Source: Veillonella parvula DSM 2008 | GTDB taxonomy: Bacteria; Bacillota; Negativicutes; Veillonellales; Veillonellaceae | Length of the DNA stretch: 64,000 nt | Direction of reading: 5' to 3' | Assembly: GCF_000024945.1 (NCBI RefSeq) | Contig: NC_013520.1 | Span: forward strand, 1,885,001 to 1,949,000 | Shown: one piece after another, positions 18,385-26,605 of the stretch | Layout: each line of letters starts with the position of its first letter | How positions within the stretch are numbered: the stretch's first letter is position 1 | The notes under the pieces: generated by a model | The model's input: the letters and a program-made list of their open reading frames with translations, nothing else | The model's database searches: none | What the model was told of the DNA's origin: nothing | Position numbers and translations under genes: made by a program

Positions 18385-19161
18385 ATGATGAACAAACCAC
18401 TTAGATTTAATATCGAATTAGGGCGCACAAAGCCCGTCAATATTCGCAATGAACAAGTGCGTTGTCCCTTCTGTGATCGTTCCAAATTAACGGATATTCT
18501 CGATACATCAGGTCATATTATATGGCTCATGAACAAGTATCCTGTATTAGAAAAAACTTGGCCTACCGTCATTATCGAAACGGAAACTGACGAAGGCGAA
18601 TTTTCTACCTTACCTACAGACGAAGCCGCCCACATTCTCCAATTTGGTCTCGATAAATGGCGCGAAACTCGTCAGCGTAAAGAGTTTAAATCCGTACTCT
18701 TCTTCAAAAATTATGGCTATATGTCCGGTGGCTCTATTCGCCATCCTCACAGCCAAATCATAGGGCTTGAGAATTACGATTACCATAAAGATATTACGGC
18801 CCAAAATATGGAGGGTTGGCTCTTGCACGAGGATCAAGATGTACGCATCACCTTGTCTACCCATCCGATTATCGGGTTCTTTGAGTACAACATTCGCTTC
18901 AAACCAGATGCACCGGTTCGTACTGTAGCCCTTCGACTACAGCAAATTTTGCGCTATGTATTGCATAGTGTAGCAAACTTTAGCCAGTCCTATAATTACT
19001 TCGTATATAATCTTGAGGACGGCTATGATTACATCAAGGTAGTGGCGCGTTATGTAACGACGCCCCTCTATGTAGGCTACAAAATTCCTCAAACTTGTGA
19101 TGAGGGACGAGCTGCTAAAATCAAGCACGATATTACGCCTTATTTTCAAGCTACTAAATAG
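18385..19161 (+). CDS. DUF4931/GalT-like HIT-superfamily protein
   Basis: The 258-residue protein has a CPFCDRS zinc-type pair near the N-terminus and a HPHSQI motif (about residue 125), the HIT/GalT histidine triad seen in galactose-1-phosphate uridylyltransferase relatives and DUF4931 proteins. It may transfer or cleave nucleotide-linked phosphates, but the substrate is unknown. Two adjacent ATGs (18385 and 18388) follow an AAGGAGG site; the first is used. It heads a small plus-strand group with a metallophosphoesterase and a 76-residue protein. Confidence 0.75.
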   Translation: MMNKPLRFNIELGRTKPVNIRNEQVRCPFCDRSKLTDILDTSGHIIWLMNKYPVLEKTWPTVIIETETDEGEFSTLPTDEAAHILQFGLDKWRETRQRKEFKSVLFFKNYGYMSGGSIRHPHSQIIGLENYDYHKDITAQNMEGWLLHEDQDVRITLSTHPIIGFFEYNIRFKPDAPVRTVALRLQQILRYVLHSVANFSQSYNYFVYNLEDGYDYIKVVARYVTTPLYVGYKIPQTCDEGRAAKIKHDITPYFQATK

Positions 19162-19236
19162 CTCTAACCATATACCGTATATAATTTGATATATTATTTT
19201 ATATGGTTTTAACCATACATAATTGAAAGGATTTTT

Positions 19237-20070
19237 ATGAAAGTATTTGCCATCGGCGACCTCCATCTATCTGGCAATCCTCCGACGAAGCCGATGGATA
19301 TTTTTGGCCCGCACTGGAATGATCACTGGGCCCGCATCAAAGAGCATTGGAATGCCAATGTAAGCGATGAAGACATCGTCTTTCTCGTAGGTGACATGAG
19401 CTGGGCGCTCCGTCTCAATGAAGCTGCCTGCGATTTACAAGAAATTGCATCTTTACCTGGTAAAAAATATATGATTCGTGGCAACCATGATTATTGGTGG
19501 GCATCAGCAAACAAGATGCATAATCTCATGGGTGACGCTATTACCTTTATACAAGGTCACGGCACCGCAGAAGTTATCCAAACCGAAGAAGGGCCGCGCC
19601 TTATTGCATTCGGTGGAACGCGCGCCTACCTCTGTCCTGGAGACTCCCACTTCTCCCCAGAAACGGACCAATCCATTTACGATAGAGAACTGATGCGTAC
19701 CGAAGCAGCACTACAGGAAATGGATAAGGCAATACATAAAGTACTTGAGGAACTCAGGACGGAAACAAAGGTCTGTATAACAGAATCATCCGGTTCTAAA
19801 AAGTCCTATTCACCAACACCTGATTCAATTAGAGATATAGAGAATATTCCTGTAACAAAGTTATTGTTGCTACATTACCCTCCATTTAACGAGTCCAACG
19901 CACCTTCGGGCTTTACGGATCTCATGGAGCAATATAACGTAGATATCTGCATTTTTGGCCACTTACACGATCAAATTTCTTTTAACCGGATTCCAAAGGA
20001 ATTTGGTACGACAAAACTAGAGTTGGTATCTGCAGACTATCTAGATTTTAAGCTAAAGCAAATTATCTAA
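19237..20070 (+). CDS. Metallophosphoesterase
   Basis: The 277-residue soluble protein has a calcineurin-like phosphoesterase fold. Metal-site motifs are GDLHLSG (about 7), VGDMSW (about 51), RGNHDYWW (about 80), LLLLHYPPF (about 208) and FGHLHDQ (about 240). It is distinct from the membrane-anchored phosphoesterase at 15.2 kb. A GAAAGGA site precedes the ATG. The small downstream gene starts 9 bp after its stop. The substrate is not predictable. Confidence 0.85.
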   Translation: MKVFAIGDLHLSGNPPTKPMDIFGPHWNDHWARIKEHWNANVSDEDIVFLVGDMSWALRLNEAACDLQEIASLPGKKYMIRGNHDYWWASANKMHNLMGDAITFIQGHGTAEVIQTEEGPRLIAFGGTRAYLCPGDSHFSPETDQSIYDRELMRTEAALQEMDKAIHKVLEELRTETKVCITESSGSKKSYSPTPDSIRDIENIPVTKLLLLHYPPFNESNAPSGFTDLMEQYNVDICIFGHLHDQISFNRIPKEFGTTKLELVSADYLDFKLKQII

Positions 20071-20079
20071 GGAGAGACC

Positions 20080-20310
20080 ATGAGTCGTATTCATAAAGAA
20101 CATTTACAAGCTGGCTATATCTTTGGTGACAATGTTAACCAAGAATATATTTACTTGCCTTCTGGTGAGGTAGGCACGGAGCATCCGTTAGCAGTCCTAG
20201 AAACACCAACGAAGCGCGAAGATATTACATTGGACGAAGCAGTCCATATGATTGATACCCTAACACTAAAACGTTGTAGCCACCCTACACTAGGTAAAAA
20301 ATCATTTTAA
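20080..20310 (+). CDS. Small hypothetical protein, 76 residues
   Basis: I do not recognise a family. The protein is soluble, with no signal peptide or membrane helix, and contains HLQAGYIFGDNVNQEYIYLP. It has an AAGGAGAG ribosome-binding site and starts 9 bp after the metallophosphoesterase gene, which supports real, coupled expression. Confidence 0.65.
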   Translation: MSRIHKEHLQAGYIFGDNVNQEYIYLPSGEVGTEHPLAVLETPTKREDITLDEAVHMIDTLTLKRCSHPTLGKKSF

Positions 20311-20352
20311 TAACGCCATCAATAATGTAATTAATTGAACAAAATAATAAAA

Positions 20353-20445
20353 TAGCGGATAGTTGACTATAATCTGCACTCCAGAAAAGGATCATAATTT
20401 CTGATTTCTGAAAGTGCAGATTGATATTAACTCAACTATCCGCTA
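20353..20445. ncRNA. Nested hairpin element (element C)
   Basis: A perfect 14-bp outer stem (TAGCGGATAGTTGA, 20353-20366, with 20432-20445) encloses a perfect 10-bp stem (AATCTGCACT, 20371-20380, with 20413-20422). A further CAGAAA/TTTCTG pair lies inside. On the minus strand a T-rich tail follows. It lies between a plus-strand and a minus-strand gene end and next to a normal terminator, so simple termination does not explain it. It does not share the conserved blocks of elements A and B. Confidence 0.6.
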
Positions 20446-20449
20446 GATG

Positions 20450-20487
20450 AAAAGAGGCTGTTTATCACGGCCTCTTTTGTTTTTTCT
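20450..20487. terminator. Terminator at the convergent gene ends
   Basis: AAAAGAGGC pairs with GCCTCTTTT and a T-run follows on the plus strand. The A-rich 5' side may also serve the autotransporter gene on the minus strand. Confidence 0.85.
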
Positions 20488-20553
20488 TTAGTTTATAAAA
20501 GAACTATTTTGTTGTCTTCCTTTTAGTTTAAAAGGTTATTTCAAGACAAGTAA

Positions 20554-23052
20554 TTACTTCGCATTACGCTCGATATGACTACCGTAAACATCTCTGTAAT
20601 CATTAGTTTGCTTATTGTCTTTATTGTTTACACGAAGTCGTTCTACCTTATGACGGTCATTGTCTTTACCCGAGATTCGATCTACACGAGTGCGATCCAA
20701 GTCACGAAGACGAGCCAATTCAGGATTAAATTCGTTAATTGCACGTCCCATTTTGCCATCAATTGGAGCCCCCAATTGTAAAGCACGGTAAATAATCGCA
20801 GCATATTCATAACGAGTCATTGCGCGATCGCCTTTAAATTCGCCATCAGGATAGCCTTCAACAAGACCTTTATCAGCCAAGTCTTTTACATATTCATAAG
20901 CCCAGTAATTAGCTGGTACATCAGGGAAGTTCACATCTTTCATTTCATACTGAGGAGCCATTCCCATGGATGCCTTCATTTGTTGAATCTCTACATTTTG
21001 GGCTTTTACAATGGCCTTTAAGTCTTGAACCTCTTTAGCCAAAGCTACTCTAGATGTAGATACACCATTTTTTTGACCTAATTTCAATGAAACGCCAGCA
21101 TTGACCATGTTTTCACCGTTACCCATGGATCCAGCTACACTGAACATAGTGTCTTCATTTGGTCTGTAGAAAGCACCTAATGCCATCGCATTTTCACCGG
21201 CATAGTTACCGTAACCAGCCGCAAAATTCCATTTATCATCAGGATCAAAATCCAATGGATGAATAGCCGCTAATGCAGCCGCACCAGCACCAACTTTTCC
21301 TATTTTGCTATTTAATAGGTTCACACCATTACTAATACCGCTAGTAGCTTGATACAATTGGCTACCGTTAACGGCATCTTTAGATGTAGCGGATACTTCA
21401 CCATCGGCTACATTAGTGATTTTATTGCCACCATTATTTAGACCTTTATTGTCCAAAGAAACATTACCAAATTTAACTTTATCTACAGATACTTTGTAAT
21501 CAGTACCACCAGCAGCATTTGTGCTTGTAGTTACAGTTACATTATTACCTGCAGAAATGCTAGTATGTTTTTTAGCTTCTTTTAATGCTTCTGTGGCTAA
21601 AGTCTTATTATATTCAATACGACGTTCATGACTTTCGATACGCTCACTATGATTTTCAATTCGAGCATCATGATTATCTACACGATTATCTAAATAATCT
21701 AAACGCTTATCTTGATTATCAATACGTTTTTCTTGATTATTCATACGTTCAGTTTGATTTTTTAATTGAATGTCATGATTTTGAATTTGATCTTCATGAC
21801 GAAGTAAATCAGCATCTTGACGAAGATTTTCTTTAGTTAAACGAGTAATTTGATTATCATGATTTACAATTAATTTATTATGTTTTTCTAATTCTTGACT
21901 ATGTCCATTTAAAATATCTTCATGTTTTTGTAAGACATCTGTATGATCTTTTAATTTTCGTTCATTGTCGGCAATTTTTTCTTTATTTTTATCGATTTCA
22001 TTAATATTATTTTGAATTAATGTATTGTGATTATTAAGAATTCCGCCCACTGTATTTGCTACTGCATATAATTGACTACCATTTATAGCATCCGTGCTAT
22101 CAGAAGATACTTTCCCAGATGCTACATTAATCACCTGACGTTCTTTACCAGATGCACCAACACTCGTAACGCCGTTACGAGCTGACCCTACCCCAGCAAA
22201 GCCGGAATAGTTAATACCATTTATATTAGCTTGTGTTTCTGTTGTGGCAGCTCTATCGGTAGATGCATTGCCTAAGAGAACACTATTTCCTTGTGTCGAC
22301 GTCACATTACTGCCCAGTACATATGTATTTGCCTGTGCTACGTTATTTCTAACCCCAAAAGCGCCAGAATCAATGCCAGAGACAGAATTACTGCTACCAA
22401 TTCCAACTCCACCACGTGCAGTAATCGTATTACCTGAACCTAGTGCAACAGCATTTGCAGCACCAGCATTAGCATTATTACCTACAGCAGTTGCACTCTC
22501 TTCAGTTTTTGCATTATATCCAACAGCTACTGAACGATTTCCCTTTGCTCTAGCATCATTACCATATGCTGAAGAGAAATTACCAGATGCCTCAGCATTA
22601 AAGCCAGTAGCGGTACTTGAAATACCACTAGCCTTTGTGCTATTGCCAACCGCTGTAGAACCTTCAGCAGATGCTTTCGCGGATGAACCAAAGGCATTTG
22701 AATTACGTCCAGAAGAAACAGATCCATGGCCTATCGCAGTGGCATTCTCGCCTTCCGCCCGTGCACTCCGACCGATAGCATTAGTATTATTAGCGGTTGC
22801 CTGCGCACTTCGTCCGATAGCTAGTGAAGTCTCACCAGATGCGGTAGATGACTGACCTACAGCAGTTGAATACGAACCGGATACCGTATTTCTGAAGCCT
22901 ACTGCCAAACTATGGTCACTGGTAACCGTGTTTTCATCACCAAAGTGACGCGAATACTCTGTCGGATTCCCTTGTGCTTCTGCGTGTAATACAGTTCCCG
23001 TGCCTAACGCAAGTAGTATTGCCAATGATAATGCCACTTGTTTGCTTTTCAT
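20554..23052 (-). CDS. Trimeric autotransporter adhesin with C-terminal SLH domain
   Basis: The 832-residue protein has a signal peptide (to about residue 24) and a YadA-like head of about fifteen AxAxG/SxAxG repeats (about 45-260). A neck with DAINGSQLY (about 325) and a long coiled-coil stalk of N/H/D-rich heptads (about 345-490) follow. A second neck (DAVNGSQLY, about 560) precedes a YadA anchor (about 580-665; GAGAAALAAIHPLDF onward). In classical YadA proteins the anchor ends the chain. Here it continues about 165 residues, through a short coiled coil, one SLH domain (about 710-765) and a charged tail. This matches Veillonella Hag-type adhesins, which mediate adhesion and aggregation. 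Gene sites: GGAGGGAA before the ATG. Confidence 0.92.
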   Translation of the reverse strand: MKSKQVALSLAILLALGTGTVLHAEAQGNPTEYSRHFGDENTVTSDHSLAVGFRNTVSGSYSTAVGQSSTASGETSLAIGRSAQATANNTNAIGRSARAEGENATAIGHGSVSSGRNSNAFGSSAKASAEGSTAVGNSTKASGISSTATGFNAEASGNFSSAYGNDARAKGNRSVAVGYNAKTEESATAVGNNANAGAANAVALGSGNTITARGGVGIGSSNSVSGIDSGAFGVRNNVAQANTYVLGSNVTSTQGNSVLLGNASTDRAATTETQANINGINYSGFAGVGSARNGVTSVGASGKERQVINVASGKVSSDSTDAINGSQLYAVANTVGGILNNHNTLIQNNINEIDKNKEKIADNERKLKDHTDVLQKHEDILNGHSQELEKHNKLIVNHDNQITRLTKENLRQDADLLRHEDQIQNHDIQLKNQTERMNNQEKRIDNQDKRLDYLDNRVDNHDARIENHSERIESHERRIEYNKTLATEALKEAKKHTSISAGNNVTVTTSTNAAGGTDYKVSVDKVKFGNVSLDNKGLNNGGNKITNVADGEVSATSKDAVNGSQLYQATSGISNGVNLLNSKIGKVGAGAAALAAIHPLDFDPDDKWNFAAGYGNYAGENAMALGAFYRPNEDTMFSVAGSMGNGENMVNAGVSLKLGQKNGVSTSRVALAKEVQDLKAIVKAQNVEIQQMKASMGMAPQYEMKDVNFPDVPANYWAYEYVKDLADKGLVEGYPDGEFKGDRAMTRYEYAAIIYRALQLGAPIDGKMGRAINEFNPELARLRDLDRTRVDRISGKDNDRHKVERLRVNNKDNKQTNDYRDVYGSHIERNAK

Positions 23053-23472
23053 CGTTTACTATTCCTCCCTACATCTAAAATTATAAATACAACGGATAAT
23101 ATATTATCATTTATAATATATATTCAACAAAACTCAGCATAAAATATGTCCATTATTAAATAATGTATTATCATTATCCTTAACTATTATTGTACTTTAA
23201 ATATTAAATGAAGTAAACGAAATTTTTAATAAAATCGATAAAAATATCAATTTTATCAATAAATAAAAAATCTACCAAATTCATCATACTATAAATTAAT
23301 AGCATAGTAACAATATAAGGAGATAAGATTTATCTTATCTCCTTATATTGGCTATATTAACTATATTCATTATATTAGCTATACTAATTATTCCAGTTAT
23401 ATTGTTTAATTTATCTATATTACTTAGAATAGCTATATTAGTTATTCTAGCTAATCTTGTTATACTAGCCTA
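23053..23472. other. Intergenic region upstream of the autotransporter gene
   Basis: 420 bp, extremely AT-rich. It must contain the autotransporter promoter (minus). It also contains a perfect 18-bp hairpin and the 9-bp repeat tract listed separately. No gene is supported. Confidence 0.7.
23311..23350 (-). terminator. Perfect 18-bp hairpin downstream of the molybdopterin gene
   Basis: An 18-bp stem (23311-23328 with 23333-23350) encloses a 4-nt loop. It lies beyond the 9-bp repeat tract on the minus strand and may end that transcript, but the following T-run is weak. Confidence 0.55.
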
Positions 23473-23475
23473 TTA
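23342..23475 (-). repeat. Degenerate 9-bp minisatellite at the molybdopterin gene end
   Basis: About 14 consecutive 9-bp units with plus-strand consensus GCTATATTA run from the hairpin into the stop codon of the molybdopterin-binding gene. Because 9 is a multiple of 3, the minus frame stays open past the tandem stops for over 40 codons and would read Asn-Ile-Ala-like triplets. Confidence 0.75.
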
Positions 23476-24453
23476 GCCCAAGAATCCTCCATGGCCCATA
23501 GCTATACAATCTTCTTTGGTGATTTCATCATCTGCAACGAGACGTGGCACAATTTCATCAAAGGCAGTCGGTTTACTGAATAATACGCCACCTGGTACAC
23601 CAAGGATTGGTGTGCCATCTGCACAGTAAGCAATGCAAACCATGGACCCTGGTAATACAGGCAAACCATAGGTAACAACGCGATCTGCATAGCGTTTAAT
23701 CGCGCCAGGTGTTAAATCATCAGGGTCAACGCTCATGCCGCCAGTACAGAAAATGATATCGGCACCCGCCGCTTTTACCTTATCAATAGCCTCCACGATA
23801 TCATCCGTATTGTCTGTTACAATCTCATGAGCTAACTTTGTGACGCCAAATACAGCACAACGTTCTTCAATGATTGGGGTGAAAGCATCTTTAATACGCC
23901 CTTCAAATACTTCAGATCCAGTCGTAACGATACCCATAGTTTTGCGTACGAATGGCTTCACATGTAGTAAAGGCTCGCCGTTAGCAATTTTTTTTGCCGC
24001 CTCTACTTGTTGTTCTTCTAACAACAATGGAATACAGCGCATGCCTGCTAGTTTATCACCAGCTTTCACAGGTGTGTTATTAAATCTCGTTACAATAGTC
24101 AGCTCACCAATGCTATTGATAGCGTGTAAGCGTTCCACATCAACCTTGAAAAGACCATCTACATCTGCAATGGCTTCAATTTTACCTTGCGCCATAGGGC
24201 CATCGTGCATGTTTTCGCCGCCTGCCATATGGTACAAAGCACGAGCTACATCCTCTTCGTGCAAGAACCCCTCATCTTCTGGCTCCATTACAAATACATG
24301 TTCCTTGCCAAGATCCAAGAGTTTAGGAATGTCCTCTTCTGTGATAACATGGCCACGGCGGAAGGGCGTGTCTTTCACCTCACCGATGACGATTCTTACG
24401 AGATCGTGTAATAATATTTGCCCTACGGCATCTTGTGTTCTAATAGATTTCAT
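23473..24453 (-). CDS. Molybdopterin-binding (MoaB/Mog-domain) protein
   Basis: The 326-residue protein ends in a MoCF/MoaB-like domain (about 165-300) with TTGSEVFEG and FCTGGMSVDPDDLTPGAI motifs, the molybdopterin-binding core shared by MoeA, MogA and CinA. The N-terminal half (LHDLVRIVIGEVKDTPFRRGHVI) is not a full MoeA. Proteins of this type are annotated as molybdopterin-binding and may act in cofactor insertion or sensing. A TTG 12 bp upstream is in frame, but a GGGAGAT site fixes the ATG at 24453. No other molybdenum-cofactor gene is nearby. Confidence 0.8.
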   Translation of the reverse strand: MKSIRTQDAVGQILLHDLVRIVIGEVKDTPFRRGHVITEEDIPKLLDLGKEHVFVMEPEDEGFLHEEDVARALYHMAGGENMHDGPMAQGKIEAIADVDGLFKVDVERLHAINSIGELTIVTRFNNTPVKAGDKLAGMRCIPLLLEEQQVEAAKKIANGEPLLHVKPFVRKTMGIVTTGSEVFEGRIKDAFTPIIEERCAVFGVTKLAHEIVTDNTDDIVEAIDKVKAAGADIIFCTGGMSVDPDDLTPGAIKRYADRVVTYGLPVLPGSMVCIAYCADGTPILGVPGGVLFSKPTAFDEIVPRLVADDEITKEDCIAMGHGGFLG

Positions 24454-24537
24454 AATATCTCCCAAATCATTAATAACAAAATATACTATTGTATAACATC
24501 AAAATGTATTTAATACTATTATTCAATATTAATATGT

Positions 24538-24918
24538 TTAAATAGTACAGAGTAGACGCACTAATAGCATACCAACCCAACAGAGGATTAAGCCCCCTAC
24601 GACTTGTACTGCACCGTACCATAATGCTTGTACATAGGATTCAGCCATCATAAGCTGTAACATTTCAAAGGCAAAGGTTGAAAAGGTGGTAAATGCACCT
24701 AGTCCACCTACAACGAGGAAAAATCTCGCCCATTGAGGTAGATCTGGCTTTTGCATATAAAGGCCTAAGACTAAACCGATAATGAGGCAACCAACGAGGT
24801 TTACGACTACCGTACCATACGGAAAAGAGCTGACCTTTGTCATAACCCATTCACCGAGAGCCATACGGCATAAGGCCCCAGTGGCGCCACCGAGGGCAAC
24901 GGCTATGTATTTTTCCAT
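24538..24918 (-). CDS. crcB: Fluoride ion channel (CrcB/Fluc)
   Basis: The 126-residue protein has four membrane helices and the Fluc signatures GGATGALCRM (about 8-17), NLVGC (about 39) and GGLGAFTTFSTF (about 71-82). Fluc channels are dual-topology dimers that expel fluoride. An AAAGGAGG site selects the ATG at 24918 over an upstream GTG. Only one crcB copy is present here, consistent with a homodimer. I see no fluoride riboswitch in the leader. It is separated from the molybdopterin gene by about 85 bp. Confidence 0.92.
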   Translation of the reverse strand: MEKYIAVALGGATGALCRMALGEWVMTKVSSFPYGTVVVNLVGCLIIGLVLGLYMQKPDLPQWARFFLVVGGLGAFTTFSTFAFEMLQLMMAESYVQALWYGAVQVVGGLILCWVGMLLVRLLCTI

Positions 24919-25107
24919 ATTGCCTCCTTTACTCACGATAACATACTAGATGGTATGATCACATTACTATAGCATACATGTAATACTACTTTCACAATTC
25001 GTGTAATTATCTGTAATAGCCGATAATTATCTACTTTTCTATATTAGTCAGACGCTAACAATCTCAGTATACTATATTTAGAGAGTAGGGAAAAGGAAGG
25101 AGTCCCT

Positions 25108-25491
25108 ATGAACCCCTCGGCTACACCGCTCACCGAACTGCGGATTAACACGTACGAAGACCCGTTTTTACAACATCAATATGTTTGTTTAGGTCATAAA
25201 ATCGCCATTATTCGTGTATCCCTAAATATGTCTCAACAAGAGTTAGCTCGTCACATTGGTATCAGTCGTAGTTATTTAAGTAAATTAGAATGTGGTACAG
25301 GCATCTCGGGCATGTCTTTAGAAATTCTTTTTAAAATCGCTCAAGCCTTTCAAATCAACGTAGGTCAGCTCGTAAGACTGCGTGTTATAGATTATAAAAA
25401 CTGTAATGCGCACCTAACATCACACTATAAACGACTAGAGCTTCTGAACCACACCAAAAGAACGTCTCGAAACAAAACAAGAACAAACTAA
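25108..25491 (+). CDS. XRE-family helix-turn-helix regulator
   Basis: The 127-residue protein has one HTH domain (about residues 28-92) with LNMSQQELARHIGISRSYLSKLECG, the typical Cro/C1-type helices, followed by a basic tail (HTKRTSRNKTRTN). It is a DNA-binding regulator whose targets are unknown. An AGGAAGGAG site precedes the ATG. It is divergent from crcB, but there is no evidence that it controls it. Confidence 0.85.
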   Translation: MNPSATPLTELRINTYEDPFLQHQYVCLGHKIAIIRVSLNMSQQELARHIGISRSYLSKLECGTGISGMSLEILFKIAQAFQINVGQLVRLRVIDYKNCNAHLTSHYKRLELLNHTKRTSRNKTRTN

Positions 25492-25604
25492 TCCGATAGA
25501 CTAAAAGAACAGTTAATTAAATACAACAAATGATAACTAATTTATATCAAGATGCTCTAAATACTCTAAATGAAAATTGAATTTACTATTCAAAATAACA
25601 ATCA

Positions 25605-25628
25605 AAAAAGCTCCGTCAATGGCGGAGC
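25605..25628 (-). terminator. Intrinsic terminator after gntR
   Basis: GCTCCG/CGGAGC stem with a 7-nt loop; on the minus strand a run of six Ts follows. Confidence 0.85.
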
Positions 25629-25652
25629 CTCTCATATGTCATTATGCCCATT

Positions 25653-25685
25653 GCATCAGCATCAGCATCAGCATCAGCATCAGCA
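25653..25685. repeat. GCATCA hexanucleotide repeat, five full copies
   Basis: Five perfect GCATCA units plus a partial sixth lie a few bases after the gntR stop codon and before its terminator, in the 3' untranslated region. Confidence 0.95.
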
Positions 25686-25689
25686 GGCA

Positions 25690-26397
25690 TTATACTTCAT
25701 TAAGTTTTTTATGCTGTACTTCCGCATTTGCTTTTTTGAAGATAAATGCATTGTTGATATGCTGACGCATAGCTGTTTCTGCTGCTACTTCATCGTGGCG
25801 TTCAATAGCGTCTACAATTTGGTCATGTTCGTCATCACAGTCATGTGTCCGTACAGCATTGAAAGAACTGATGTACATGTCACGATTAACGCGTTCACGG
25901 AAACCTGCTAGATAATCTACAATACGTTCATTGCCAGAGTAATGAGCAATCATTGTATGGAATCGGCTGTTTACATCAACACGTTCTGTGGCATCTTCAA
26001 TTTCATGCATCTCTTTACAAAGGGTTCTTAGCTCTTGTACTTGCTCAGGTGTAGCATGACGAGCACATAATCTAGCACCAAGTCCTTCCATTACTTCGCG
26101 AACTTGGTAAAGTGCTACAATTTCTTCTGGAGTGTCAGCTTTTACAGTAACGCCTTTCCAAGGAACGATAACTACGAGATTATCTTTAGCTAATTTACGG
26201 AATGCTTCACGTACAGGTGTAGCACTCACTTGTAATTGTTCTGCAATCTTTACTTCGTTAAGCTTCTCTTGAGGCATCAATTCGCCTGTTAAGATAGCTG
26301 TTTTTAATGTTAAATATACTTGTTCACTGAGAGGTAATCTTTCGATAGAATCCACTGCGGACAATTTGTATTTATCTTTTGAACTTTGTCTTCCCAT
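25690..26397 (-). CDS. GntR-family regulator with FCD domain
   Basis: The 235-residue protein has an N-terminal winged helix (about 20-85; AEQLQVSATPVREAFRKLAKDNLV) and a C-terminal FCD domain (about 95-225) with the usual metal-binding histidines (SRFHTMIAHYSG, HEHQ-like region HDEVAAETAMRQHI). FCD regulators usually sense organic acids. The ligand is unknown; lactate is conceivable in this organism, but lutABC is 20 kb away. GGGG before the ATG is the likely ribosome-binding site. Confidence 0.87.
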   Translation of the reverse strand: MGRQSSKDKYKLSAVDSIERLPLSEQVYLTLKTAILTGELMPQEKLNEVKIAEQLQVSATPVREAFRKLAKDNLVVIVPWKGVTVKADTPEEIVALYQVREVMEGLGARLCARHATPEQVQELRTLCKEMHEIEDATERVDVNSRFHTMIAHYSGNERIVDYLAGFRERVNRDMYISSFNAVRTHDCDDEHDQIVDAIERHDEVAAETAMRQHINNAFIFKKANAEVQHKKLNEV

Positions 26398-26467
26398 TAC
26401 TAGCCCCTAAACCTTACTAACCATTCGTGCTTTCAGACTTTCAAAGAACGGTTAAAATGAGTATAAT

Positions 26468-26479
26468 ATAGTATACAAT
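26468..26479. promoter_or_regulatory. Possible GntR operator
   Basis: ATAGTATACAAT is an imperfect palindrome centred on GTATAC, about 70 bp upstream of gntR and within the divergent region with the lipid kinase. Many FCD regulators bind such sites near their own gene. AT-rich context makes chance likely. Confidence 0.3.
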
Positions 26480-26605
26480 ATATCTTAGAAAGTATGTTGT
26501 GCGAAATTAAGTGCATACATTACAATTATAGAACTCATCATTAAGACTGTCAATTTAACTATAGATAATAGCTATATCTCATTTTTGAAAGTAAGGAAGT
26601 ATACT

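Noticed and set aside
22244-22855. 203-codon ORF antisense to the autotransporter head
   Set aside because: It is a mirror of the repetitive head sequence, Ala/Pro/Leu-rich, with no start signal.
24919-25107. Fluoride riboswitch in the crcB leader
   Set aside because: I looked for the conserved GG-GAUGG and CUGAUG blocks and did not find them.
25570-25911. 113-codon plus-strand ORF with His/Gln repeats
   Set aside because: It arises from the GCATCA repeat and runs antisense into gntR.
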